A stretch of 37,677 nucleotides of DNA from assembly GCA_027364935.1 (NCBI GenBank), contig DAHXOK010000009.1, forward strand, positions 14,657 to 52,333. Direction: 5' to 3'. The notes beneath the pieces are model-generated. The model saw only the letters and a program-made list of their open reading frames with translations. It was not told the origin of the DNA and ran no database searches. Numbering within the stretch: position 1 is the first letter of the stretch; each line of letters opens with the position of its first letter. The translations under genes and the position numbers were made by a program. Shown here piece by piece: positions 8,580-17,003 of the stretch. The DNA is from Vulcanimicrobiota bacterium. Its GTDB lineage: Bacteria; Vulcanimicrobiota; Vulcanimicrobiia; Vulcanimicrobiales; Vulcanimicrobiaceae.

Positions 8580-9464
8580 CTACACGCCGGCCGGATGCCA
8601 GATGGTCTTGATCTCGGAGAAGGCTTCGATCTCGTCGAGACTCTGCGCCTCGTCCGAAAACCATTCGTCTCGCGTTCGCGCGGGGCGTGGCCGCGCGCGC
8701 TTGACATTCTCGGCGGCATCGGCCTCGAGCTGCGCGGCGAGCGTGCTCTCGGAGCCGTCGTACGCGATCGCGTTGACGTCCATGTGCTTGGCAAGCACCG
8801 GTCCGACCTCGGCGCGCGATCCGGTGAGAAGGTTGACGACGCCGGCGGGAAGGTCGCTCGTGGCTACAGACTCTGCGAAAACGACGGCGGTGCGCGGATC
8901 GTGCTCCGAGGCGACGACGACGAGCGCGTTTCCGGCTGCCAGGGGCGGTAAGATCACCGACACGAGGCCGAGCAGGACGGGCTTGTCCGGCGCGAGCACC
9001 GCAACGACTCCGGTGGGCTCCGGTGTCGAAAAGTTGAAGTGCGGTCCGCCCACAGGGTTACGCGTCGAGAGCAAAGCGGCGTACTTGTCGCACCAGCCGG
9101 CGTACCAAATCGTGCGATCGATTGCGGCGGTCACTTCCTGCGCCGCCGCGGCCGGTTCGCATGGCGTACCCTCGCGAACGCGCTCCGTGAGCTCGGTTCG
9201 GCGCGCCTCCATCATCTCGGCGAGACGGTAGAGGACGAGGCCGCGCGTCCCCGGCGCCGTTTTCCACCATGCGCGCTGTCCGGCACGTGCGGCGACGACG
9301 GCGTCTCGCGCATCTTTGCGCGATGCACGAGCGATGTTGGCTGCGAACGCGTCGCCTTCACTCAGGAGATCGCTGCGCCCCGATTCCGAGCGCACGAACG
9401 CGCCGTTGATGAAGAGCTTGTACATCTTGCGGACGGGGAGGCGTGCGGCGCCATTTTTTGACAC
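8580..9464 (-). CDS. Aldehyde dehydrogenase-like protein lacking the catalytic half
   Basis: The 294-residue product aligns with the N-terminal NAD-binding part of aldehyde dehydrogenases (YKLFINGAFVRSESGR, PTGVVAVLAPDKP, LPPLAAGNALVVVASE, LPAGVVNLLTG). It stops shortly after the point where the catalytic Glu and Cys segments would begin. The C-terminus is an unrelated polar tail. From memory of the family, actinobacteria carry similar half-length proteins beside a full ALDH and deoC, so this may be a genuine non-catalytic partner and not a fresh truncation. A full ALDH next to deoC occurs about 4 kb away. The GTG start is chosen because the preceding LPVRK segment is conserved in those relatives. 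An ATG at 9425 is the alternative. Confidence 0.7.
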   Translation of the reverse strand: MSKNGAARLPVRKMYKLFINGAFVRSESGRSDLLSEGDAFAANIARASRKDARDAVVAARAGQRAWWKTAPGTRGLVLYRLAEMMEARRTELTERVREGTPCEPAAAAQEVTAAIDRTIWYAGWCDKYAALLSTRNPVGGPHFNFSTPEPTGVVAVLAPDKPVLLGLVSVILPPLAAGNALVVVASEHDPRTAVVFAESVATSDLPAGVVNLLTGSRAEVGPVLAKHMDVNAIAYDGSESTLAAQLEADAAENVKRARPRPARTRDEWFSDEAQSLDEIEAFSEIKTIWHPAGV

Positions 9465-9657
9465 GAGAGCGAGCTACGACACCGGGCGGCAGGAGCCCTC
9501 GGAGAGCCCCGTGCGCTCGTTTGATCCGGGCTCGCTATGGAACTGTGCAGAGCGACGGCCTTCACAAGGGACGCTAGACTCTACGTAATTCGGGACCTTT
9601 TTCCCCATTTGCGACGAGGCCGAGGAAGAGCGAGCGCACTTCGGCTAGACTGGTCGC

Positions 9658-10449
9658 ATGTTCGGATACGCGGCAACGCGGCGGCTGGACGTCGAACTCG
9701 GTCTCGCGCTCTGGCTCGCGTACGTTTCGGCCGTGCGTTCCGCTTCAATGGAGCTCGAGCGGGAGGGTACGAACCTCCGCTTGGGCGTCGGGATCGCGCT
9801 CCTAGCGGCGATGGAATCCATGCATGCGCTGCCGGTCGTTGGCGCTGGAAGCGCGCGCGTGCTGCTCGGCACGCTATTCTTTTCGGCCTATGCCGGTTGG
9901 ACGAGTATGCCGGCAGTTCACCGCGTCTACGCGAACGTGGCGGCAGCGCTCACCGTGCCGGGCGGGGACGCGTATAGCGTCGTCACGGTTCGCTCCGACG
10001 GTATGGTGCCGGCCATTGCGGTGGGGGCTCTTGCGGTGGTCGATTTCTCTGCGTACGTGCATCGCCTGCCGCGCGTCGGGGACGTCGTAGCCGTGGCAGT
10101 ACGCCCGAACCGCGTCTATCTGAAGCGTCTGGTCGCGCTGCCCGGCGACCGCTTCGAAGTCGACGGCACCGGCGTTCTCACGAACGGACATAGGCCCCAA
10201 GGCTGGAGGAACCGTGCCTTCCCAGACTATACGCTCGCGGTCGCCGACGACACCATCGAGGTGAACGGCGTTCCGCTCGATCGGAGCATCGCCGAGGTAC
10301 CTCTGCCGGCGGCGTGGAGCGATCCGACGCGTCTTCCCTACAACTGCTACTTCGCGCTCGGCGACAACCTAAACGACTCCGCAGACTCCCACGTCTTCGG
10401 ATGCGTTCCGCGCTCCGCCATCATCGGCGAAGTCTTGCGCGTGTTCTAG
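9658..10449 (+). CDS. Signal peptidase I-like membrane protein with altered catalytic serine motif
   Basis: The 263-residue protein has about two or three hydrophobic segments in its first 100 residues, followed by an S26-type peptidase domain. The Lys region (VYLKRLVALPGDRFEV) and the domain end (YFALGDNLNDSADSHVFGCVP) are standard for signal peptidase I. The usual S-M-x-P-T motif reads GMVPAI within RSDGMVPAIAVG, so the nucleophilic serine position holds glycine. The only nearby serine is two residues upstream. It could be inactive, could use a shifted serine, or could be a divergent regulator. The start is an ATG preceded by TAGACT (-10-like) with little leader. It converges on icd with four bases between. 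Confidence 0.75.
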   Translation: MFGYAATRRLDVELGLALWLAYVSAVRSASMELEREGTNLRLGVGIALLAAMESMHALPVVGAGSARVLLGTLFFSAYAGWTSMPAVHRVYANVAAALTVPGGDAYSVVTVRSDGMVPAIAVGALAVVDFSAYVHRLPRVGDVVAVAVRPNRVYLKRLVALPGDRFEVDGTGVLTNGHRPQGWRNRAFPDYTLAVADDTIEVNGVPLDRSIAEVPLPAAWSDPTRLPYNCYFALGDNLNDSADSHVFGCVPRSAIIGEVLRVF

Positions 10450-10453
10450 CGGC

Positions 10454-11908
10454 TTACTGACCCTGCGCGAGCGAGTATCCGCGCGCGCCGTCGAACTCGT
10501 AGAGCCCCTCGGTCTTCACGACGTCGAATCCCGCCGCATCGAGCGCGCTGATGATGCGCAGGACGTCTTTTGTCGAGAAGGTACCGCCGTCGCGCTCGAA
10601 GCGGCACGCCCAGTGATCGCTCCAGAACGTGTCGGGATCGCCGTCCGGCCAGACCTTGGTACCGCGATTCGCAATGATGGTGAGCTTCGCGCTCTCGATT
10701 GGCAACGCCGCGATCCGCTCCGCAATCGTGTTGGGTTGCGCGCCCGGGAGGTCGACGAACACGTCGACGCCGACGTGCTCTTTGCGCGCGCGCGGGCCGA
10801 CAGGACGTACGCGTAGATCCATCTCGGCGCGCTTGGCATAGCGTGCCGGGCGCAGATGCTCGGGCTCTAGGCCGATGCGCGCGATCACCGCATCGGCAAA
10901 CTCGCGCGTCCCGACCTTCTGCTTCGAACTGCGCTCGTCGTAGATATCGTAGGTGTGAATGCCGTCCTCGATCGTCCTCAGCCATGCGTTGTGAATGCGT
11001 TCGGCCACGTCGCCTTGACCGACGTGCGAGAGCATCAAGAGCGCGCCGTGCAAGAGGCCCGAGGGGTTTGCGAGGTTCTGACCGGCGCGACGAGGCGCGG
11101 AGCCGTGAATCGCCTCGAACATCGAGCAATGGTCCCCGATGTTCGCCGAACCTGCAAGGCCGACGGATCCGGTCATCTGAGCCGCCACGTCGGAGAGCAC
11201 GTCGCCGTAGAGATTCTCCATGACGAGCACGTCGAATGCGTCCGGAGTGTCGACCATCTTTGCCGAGCCGATGTCGACGATCCAGTGCTCGTTCTCGATG
11301 TCGGGATACTCTTTGGCGATCTCGTCGAAGATCGTATGGAAGAGACCGTCGGTCATCTTCATGATGTTGTCCTTCGAGAAGCACGTTACTTTCTTGCGCG
11401 CGTGCGATCGCGCGTACTCGAAGGCGTAGCGGACGACGCGCTCGCTGCCCGGACGCGAAATCAGCTTGAGACACTGCACGAGGTCCTGCGTTTGGCGATG
11501 CTCGATGCCGCCGTAGACGTCTTCCTCGTTCTCGCGGACGATGACGAGGTCCATGTTGGGATTCTTCGTCGCGACGTATGGATAGAGCGACGCGCACGGC
11601 CGGACGTTTGCGTACATCCCCAGCGTCTTGCGCACCGTCACGTTGAGACTCTTGAAGCCACCCCCTTGCGGCGTCGTAATCGGTGCCTTGAGGAAGACCT
11701 TCGTGCGGCGCAGGGACTCCCACGCGCGGGGCTCGATGCCGCTCTGGAGCCCGCGCTTGTAGATCGATTCCCCGATCTCGATGCGGTCGATGTCGAGCAA
11801 CGCTCCGGCTCCGTGAAGAATCCGCAGCGTCGCGTCCATGATTTCGGGGCCGATTCCGTCGCCGTATGCGACCGTGATGGGGGTTTTCTTGGCGGCTACA
11901 ACTGCCAT
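10454..11908 (-). CDS. icd: Isocitrate dehydrogenase, Thermus/Rickettsia type
   Basis: This enzyme oxidatively decarboxylates isocitrate to 2-oxoglutarate in the TCA cycle. The 484-residue length and the extra C-terminal domain of about 140 residues after the catalytic core fit the long Thermus/Rickettsia group. Core motifs are GDGIGPEIM, SLNVTVRKTLGMYANVRP (isocitrate-binding serine and arginines), VRENEEDVYGG, NLYGDVLSDVAAQMTGS and EAIHGSAPRRAGQ. Cofactor preference (NADP or NAD) cannot be settled here. The start overlaps the upstream lipoprotein gene by 13 bases. An in-frame ATG five codons earlier is also possible. It is last in a five-gene minus-strand operon, an unusual place for icd. 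Confidence 0.93.
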   Translation of the reverse strand: MAVVAAKKTPITVAYGDGIGPEIMDATLRILHGAGALLDIDRIEIGESIYKRGLQSGIEPRAWESLRRTKVFLKAPITTPQGGGFKSLNVTVRKTLGMYANVRPCASLYPYVATKNPNMDLVIVRENEEDVYGGIEHRQTQDLVQCLKLISRPGSERVVRYAFEYARSHARKKVTCFSKDNIMKMTDGLFHTIFDEIAKEYPDIENEHWIVDIGSAKMVDTPDAFDVLVMENLYGDVLSDVAAQMTGSVGLAGSANIGDHCSMFEAIHGSAPRRAGQNLANPSGLLHGALLMLSHVGQGDVAERIHNAWLRTIEDGIHTYDIYDERSSKQKVGTREFADAVIARIGLEPEHLRPARYAKRAEMDLRVRPVGPRARKEHVGVDVFVDLPGAQPNTIAERIAALPIESAKLTIIANRGTKVWPDGDPDTFWSDHWACRFERDGGTFSTKDVLRIISALDAAGFDVVKTEGLYEFDGARGYSLAQGQ

Positions 11909-13500
11909 TCCTGAGCGTTCCATCCTTCGCTGATGCCGTTGGGAGTGAAGTTCTGCAGCTGCGTCACGCGCACGTACCGCAGCGGTGCGTCGAAGAGAAA
12001 GGCGCCGGGCGCGTCCTGGAGCAGCAGCGATTCGATGCGCGCGTACGCTCGCTTGCGAACCGCTCGGTCGAAAGTCGAGAGCGCGAGTCGCTGGGCCGCG
12101 TCCATCTGAGGAGAGCAGTAGCGCGCGACGTTGTTTCCGCTCGGCGGAATCATCGAGCACATCCACTGCGACGAGTTGTCCGGATCGGCTCCCGATATCC
12201 AGGCATAGAGCGTCATGTCGAACTTGCCGCCGTTGAGGACTCCGCCGTTCTCCGCGGCGGCATAGAGCGTGGCATACGCGTAGCTCTTGAGCTGCACGCT
12301 GACGCCGACTTTGCGCAGCATCTGCTGCACCTCTTCGACGATGGCGCGTGCGAAGGTACTGCCTTGACCGTAGACGAGCTGGAGCGTAAGCGTGGCGCCG
12401 TTCTTCGTGCGAACGCCGCCGGGGCCCATGCGCCAGCCGGCCGCGTCGAGCATGGCAGCCGCGCGCGTGGGGTCGTACGGCGTTGGAGCGAGCGAGGCGT
12501 CGTAGCCCCACGAGAAGCGCGTCAAATCCGCATTTCCCACCTGCGCGGTGCCGTAGGTCGTACCGCGAATGATCGCATTGTCGTCGATCGCGAATGCGAG
12601 TGCGCGGCGGACGTTGACGTCGTTCAGCGGAGCGCGCGCGGTGTTGAAGAGAATGGCGTCGTACGACGGTGCGCTGACGAGCATGCCGACGAGATTCGGG
12701 TCCTGGATCATGCTATGGTAGTTCGTCGACGGAACCTCGATCTCCAGATCGACGCCGTGCGAGCGCATCTCGGTCTCGGCGGTATTCGCGTCGGTGATGA
12801 TGAGCAGCGTCAGCTGTGCGATGTGCGGCGCACCGCGGAAGTACTGCGGGTTTGCATCGAGGACGATGCGGTCGCCGCGCTCCCAACGCGCGAAGCGGTA
12901 CGGGCCCGTGCCGACCGGGTTCGCGTTGAACGGGACCTGATTGAGATTCGGGTAACGGGCCAGCAGATGCGCCGGAAGAATTCGGTACGGCGTATCGCTC
13001 TCGCCGAAGATCGTGTCGACCGCAGGTGGGAAGATCCTCTTCATGTGCAGCACGACCGTGTACGGGTCGGGCGTGTCCATCGAAGCGACTTGGTCGTAAC
13101 CGCGGCGCGTGAGCACGTTGTTGTTCGGGTTCATGATCGCCTGCCACGTGAACTTGACGTCGCGACTCGTGAACGGCGTCCCGTCTTGCCAGCGGACGTC
13201 GTGGCGCAAATGGTAGGTGATCGTCAAGCCGTTCGGGCTGATACCCCCGTTTTGGAGCGTGGGGACGACGGCGGCGAGGTCCGGCACTTCGTTCCCGTGG
13301 TTATCGACCGTGACCAACTCGTCGAAGATCAAGCCGTCGACGAAGCTCTCCACGGCGTTCTGCGCGAGAATCGGATTGATGTTCGTGATATCGATTGGAA
13401 TCGCGATGCGAAGATTTCCACCGGTTATTCCGTTGCCGCCGGGGCGAGAGCAGGAGGCGAGCAGCGCGGCTGCCAGCAGTACGGTAAGCGCTCTATGCAT
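11896..13500 (-). CDS. Peptide/nickel-type ABC transporter substrate-binding lipoprotein
   Basis: The 534-residue protein belongs to the SBP_bac_5 (OppA/DppA) family of extracytoplasmic binding proteins. A lipoprotein signal (LLAAALLASC, Cys16) predicts lipid anchoring. Family features include the N-terminal strand GGNLRIAIPIDITNINP, WQDGTPFTSRDVKFTW, PVGTGPYRFARWERGDRIVL and NDVNVRRALAFAIDD. No permease or ATPase genes lie beside it, so it must serve a transporter encoded elsewhere or act alone. It starts inside the stop region of the upstream ALDH gene (8-base overlap) and overlaps icd at its end, so it is firmly embedded in the operon. Confidence 0.9.
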   Translation of the reverse strand: MHRALTVLLAAALLASCSRPGGNGITGGNLRIAIPIDITNINPILAQNAVESFVDGLIFDELVTVDNHGNEVPDLAAVVPTLQNGGISPNGLTITYHLRHDVRWQDGTPFTSRDVKFTWQAIMNPNNNVLTRRGYDQVASMDTPDPYTVVLHMKRIFPPAVDTIFGESDTPYRILPAHLLARYPNLNQVPFNANPVGTGPYRFARWERGDRIVLDANPQYFRGAPHIAQLTLLIITDANTAETEMRSHGVDLEIEVPSTNYHSMIQDPNLVGMLVSAPSYDAILFNTARAPLNDVNVRRALAFAIDDNAIIRGTTYGTAQVGNADLTRFSWGYDASLAPTPYDPTRAAAMLDAAGWRMGPGGVRTKNGATLTLQLVYGQGSTFARAIVEEVQQMLRKVGVSVQLKSYAYATLYAAAENGGVLNGGKFDMTLYAWISGADPDNSSQWMCSMIPPSGNNVARYCSPQMDAAQRLALSTFDRAVRKRAYARIESLLLQDAPGAFLFDAPLRYVRVTQLQNFTPNGISEGWNAQEWQL

Positions 13501-14926
13501 GCTTGAGGTATTCGCGCAAGCCGTGGACGCCGCCCTCGCGACCGAATCCCGACTCCTTGTACCCTCCGAACGGCGAGCTGGGATCGAACTTGTTGAAGGT
13601 GTTGCACCAGACGACGCCTGCGCGCAGATGCTGCGCGACCCACATGTTCTTGCTCCCTTGCGCGGTCCACACGCCGGCCGAGAGTCCGTACGGTGTGTTG
13701 TTGGCCTTGTCGATCGCTTCGTCGGGCGTACGGAAGGTCATGACGGCGAGCACCGGGCCGAAGATCTCTTCGCGCGCGACGCGATGCGACGGGTGGACGT
13801 TCGTGAAGAAGGACGCCGGGAAAAAGAAGCCGCGCGCCGGAAGCTCGCACTCCGCTTGCACGAGCGTGGCGCCCTGCTCGATGCCGGCGCGGACGAGCTC
13901 GCGTATCTTCTCGAGTTGCACGCGAGAGTTGATCGCGCCGATATCCGTGTTCTTGTCGAGCGGATCGCCCAGACGCAACGTGCGAATGCGGTTCGTGAGC
14001 CGCTCCACGACGTCGTCGTGTACGCTCTCCTCCACGAGTAAACGCGAACCCGCGCAGCACACGTGGCCTTGATTGAAGTAGATGCCTTGGACGATCCCTT
14101 CGACGGCTTGGTCCAACGCCGCGTCGGCGAAGACGACGTTGGCAGCCTTCCCGCCGAGCTCGAGCGTCAGGCGCTTTCCTTTGCCGGCGATGCGCCGCTG
14201 GATGATCTTGCCGACCTCGGTCGAGCCGGTGAAGGCTATCTTGTCGACGCCGTCGTGGTCGACGAGGGCGGCGCCGGTCGCGCCGTCGCCCGTGACGACG
14301 TTGACGACGCCCGCCGGCAGGTCGGCTTCTTCGACGATCTGGGCGAGGGCGAGGGCCGTGAGCGGCGTCGTCTCGGCCGGCTTGAGGACGACGGTGTTTC
14401 CGCAGGCGAGTGCCGGCGCGACCTTCCATGCGGCCATCAAGAGCGGGAAGTTCCACGGAACGATCTGTCCGCAGACGCCGATCGGTTCCGGCGCGCGTTG
14501 CGCGCGCAGCGCCCACTCGAGTTTGTCGGCCCAGCCGGCATAATAGAAGAAGTGCGCCGCCGACGTCGGGATGTCGAAGTCGCGCGATTCGCGAATCGGC
14601 TTTCCGCCGTCCAGCGATTCGAGCACGGCTAGCTCGCGAGAGCGCTCGGTGATGGCACGGGCGATGCGATAGATGAGCTTCGCGCGATCCGCCGGCGAGA
14701 GCTTACTCCAACGCTCGAAGCCCTTGCGGGCGGCGCGCACCGCGCGATCGACGTCTTGTGCGTCGCCGTAGGCGACTTCCGCGATGCGCGTCTCGTCGGC
14801 CGGGTTGATCGTCTCCATGTAGCGCTCGCTCTTCGGCGCGGTCCAGCGACCGTCGATGAAGAGCCCGTAGCGCTCCCGCAGTTGCGGTCGGACGCGTTCG
14901 GGAGCCGGGGCGTACGCAAATTTCAT
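13493..14926 (-). CDS. NAD(P)-dependent aldehyde dehydrogenase
   Basis: This full-length ALDH (477 residues) oxidises an aldehyde to the acid. The oxyanion Asn is in VPWNFPLLMAAWK, the general-base Glu in LELGGKAANVVF, and the catalytic Cys in GHVCCAGSRL. The cofactor loop is FTGSTEVG. Its neighbour deoC releases acetaldehyde, which makes acetaldehyde a reasonable substrate, but this is inference. Between deoC and this gene is TAAAGGC-ATG-GCG-ATG. The AAAGG is too close to the first ATG (14932) and well spaced for the second, so the second is taken as the start. Confidence 0.93.
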   Translation of the reverse strand: MKFAYAPAPERVRPQLRERYGLFIDGRWTAPKSERYMETINPADETRIAEVAYGDAQDVDRAVRAARKGFERWSKLSPADRAKLIYRIARAITERSRELAVLESLDGGKPIRESRDFDIPTSAAHFFYYAGWADKLEWALRAQRAPEPIGVCGQIVPWNFPLLMAAWKVAPALACGNTVVLKPAETTPLTALALAQIVEEADLPAGVVNVVTGDGATGAALVDHDGVDKIAFTGSTEVGKIIQRRIAGKGKRLTLELGGKAANVVFADAALDQAVEGIVQGIYFNQGHVCCAGSRLLVEESVHDDVVERLTNRIRTLRLGDPLDKNTDIGAINSRVQLEKIRELVRAGIEQGATLVQAECELPARGFFFPASFFTNVHPSHRVAREEIFGPVLAVMTFRTPDEAIDKANNTPYGLSAGVWTAQGSKNMWVAQHLRAGVVWCNTFNKFDPSSPFGGYKESGFGREGGVHGLREYLKHA

Positions 14927-14936
14927 CGCCATGCCT

Positions 14937-15839
14937 TTAGTCTTTCGGAATGTAGTCCGCGCCGGCGTAACGGCCCGTTCGCGCTTTTTCGTACTGCATG
15001 AGCAGATCGTCGAGCAGCGAGCTTGCGCCGAGGCGGAAGAGCTTGGAGTCGAGCCACGTCTCGTCGAGCGTCTCGTTGACGATGACGAGGTAGGTCAGCG
15101 CCTGTTTCGTCGTTCGAATGCCACCCGCGAGCTTGAGACCGCGCTTCTGACCGGTGCGCCGGTGAAAATCGCGAAGCGCCTCGCACATGACTAGGGCCGT
15201 CGGAAAGGTCGCATTCGTACCGACCTTGCCGGTCGAGGATTTGATGAAGTCGGCGCCTGCCTCGAGGGCCAAATCGCAGGCGCGTCGCGTCGCCGCGTAG
15301 CTGCCGAGCTCGCCCGTCTCGAGAATGACCTTGAGGGGGATGGCTTGCGCCGCGCTCGTTGCGGTGCAGAGCTTCTTGATTGCGGAAATCTCGTCGAAGA
15401 CGAGCTGCTCGCGGCCGGCGAGAAACGCGCCGCGGTCGATTACCATATCGATCTCGTCGGCGCCGGCCGCGATCGCTTGCGCCGTATCGGCGAGCTTGAC
15501 ATCGAGATCGACCAAACCGCTGGGGAATGCCGTCGCAACCGACGCTACCTTGACGCTGCTGCCCGCGAGCGAGGACTTCGCGACGGATACCAGGTTCGGA
15601 TAGACGCAGACTGCCGCGACGCTGGGTATCTCGTTCCACTCCGGGCGCGGCCGAATCGCCTTTGCGCAAAGGGAGCGCACGCGGCCTTCAGAGTCTTTGC
15701 CCTCGAGCGTGGTGAGGTCGATGCAGCCGATGGCGATGTCGATGCCTGCGAGTTTTGCCGAGGTCTTGATCGAGCGCTTGCCGAGCTCTGCAGCGCGCGC
15801 TTCGAGCATCACCGCGTCGACCGAAACGGTCGCCGTCAT
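14937..15839 (-). CDS. deoC: Deoxyribose-phosphate aldolase
   Basis: DeoC cleaves 2-deoxyribose-5-phosphate to glyceraldehyde-3-phosphate and acetaldehyde in deoxynucleoside salvage. The Schiff-base lysine is in FIKSSTGK. EIDMVID, KVILETGEL, GLKLAGGIR and LFRLGASSLL are the remaining barrel motifs. At 300 residues it is longer than E. coli DeoC and fits the long type common in actinobacteria and eukaryotes. Its ATG overlaps the hpd stop (ATGA), and the downstream ALDH follows within about ten bases. The deoC-ALDH pair is a recurring arrangement for disposing of acetaldehyde. Confidence 0.94.
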   Translation of the reverse strand: MTATVSVDAVMLEARAAELGKRSIKTSAKLAGIDIAIGCIDLTTLEGKDSEGRVRSLCAKAIRPRPEWNEIPSVAAVCVYPNLVSVAKSSLAGSSVKVASVATAFPSGLVDLDVKLADTAQAIAAGADEIDMVIDRGAFLAGREQLVFDEISAIKKLCTATSAAQAIPLKVILETGELGSYAATRRACDLALEAGADFIKSSTGKVGTNATFPTALVMCEALRDFHRRTGQKRGLKLAGGIRTTKQALTYLVIVNETLDETWLDSKLFRLGASSLLDDLLMQYEKARTGRYAGADYIPKD

Positions 15840-16948
15840 AACGTGCCGCGTCTCTCCTGCTCGCGCTCGATCGAAACGAAGAGCGCCTTGAAGTTCCCTT
15901 TACCAAACGAGAGACTTCCCTTGCGTTGGATGATCTCGAAGAAGAGCGTCGGGCGGTCTTGCAGCGGCTTCGTAAAGATCTGCAGCATGTAGCCACGGTC
16001 GTCGCGGTCGACGAGAATGCGCAACTCGCGCAGCATCTCGATCGCTTCGTCGATTCTTCCGACGCGCTCGCCCAGCATGTCGTAGTACGAATCGGGCGTG
16101 TCGAGAAACTCGACGCCGTTGGCGCAGAGCGCGCGAATCGTCTCGGCGATATCGTCGGTTCGAATGGCGATGTGCTGTACGCCCGCGCCGTGATAGAAGT
16201 CGAGGTACTCTTCGATCTGCGACTTTTTCTTGCCGTGCGCGGGCTCGTTGATCGGAAACTTGACGCGGTGCCGCGGATCCGTCATGACCTTGGAGCGAAG
16301 AGCCGTGTACTCGGTCGAGATATCCTGATCGTCGAACGAGACGAGTTGCGAGAAGCCGAAGACGCGCTCGTAGAACGTACCCCACGCATCCATCTCCCCC
16401 CAACCGACGTTACCCACGCAGTGGTCGACGGCTTTCAAACCGGGGTTGCGCACCGGAAGCGAGCGGCGATCCTCGACGTACCCAGGAGCGAAGATTCCGC
16501 GGTAGCCGTCGCGCTGAACGAACGAGTGCACCGTATCGCCATAGGTTTTGATCGTCGCTCGCACGAGCTTGCCGGACGCATCCTCGAAAACGGTCGGCTC
16601 GAGCAGCGATACGGCGCCTCCGTCGCGAGCGGCCTCCCATGCCGCGCGGACGTCGTTCACGAGTATGGCGACGTCGTGGACGCCGTCACCGTGCAGCCTG
16701 ACGGAATCGGCGATCGCGTCGTCAGGCCGCAGGCTCGAGGTGAGAACGAAGCGCAAATCGTTCTGCGCGAGGACGTAGCTCGCCCGGTCTTTCACCCCGG
16801 TTTCCGGCCCGGCATAGGCGATTGCTTCGAAGCCGAACGCCGACATGTAGTAGTGCGCCGCTTGTTTCGCATTTCCGACGTAGAACTCGACGTGATCCCA
16901 GTCGATGTGTGCCAGAGGGTGGGGATGGGTCTGCGGGGCGGTGCTCAT
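15836..16948 (-). CDS. hpd: 4-hydroxyphenylpyruvate dioxygenase
   Basis: This enzyme converts 4-hydroxyphenylpyruvate to homogentisate with Fe(II) and O2, the entry step of tyrosine breakdown by the homogentisate route. Two vicinal-oxygen-chelate domains are visible (HVEFYVGNAKQAAHYY and AVDHCVGNVG). The iron ligands are the His of AVDHCVG, the His of GVQHIAIRTDD and the Glu of LFFEIIQRKG. The C-terminal gate GKGNFKALFVSIEREQ is present. Two close ATG codons (16948 and 16954) compete. Neither has a clear ribosome binding site, and the shorter is annotated. It is first in an operon with deoC, ALDH, the lipoprotein and icd, and diverges from the gene coupled to fahA with 55 bases between. Confidence 0.95.
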   Translation of the reverse strand: MSTAPQTHPHPLAHIDWDHVEFYVGNAKQAAHYYMSAFGFEAIAYAGPETGVKDRASYVLAQNDLRFVLTSSLRPDDAIADSVRLHGDGVHDVAILVNDVRAAWEAARDGGAVSLLEPTVFEDASGKLVRATIKTYGDTVHSFVQRDGYRGIFAPGYVEDRRSLPVRNPGLKAVDHCVGNVGWGEMDAWGTFYERVFGFSQLVSFDDQDISTEYTALRSKVMTDPRHRVKFPINEPAHGKKKSQIEEYLDFYHGAGVQHIAIRTDDIAETIRALCANGVEFLDTPDSYYDMLGERVGRIDEAIEMLRELRILVDRDDRGYMLQIFTKPLQDRPTLFFEIIQRKGSLSFGKGNFKALFVSIEREQERRGTL

Positions 16949-17003
16949 GACCATGAGGGGCTTTGCGAAGCGAACGAGGCGGCCCTGTCGAAAGGAGCGC
17001 GCC

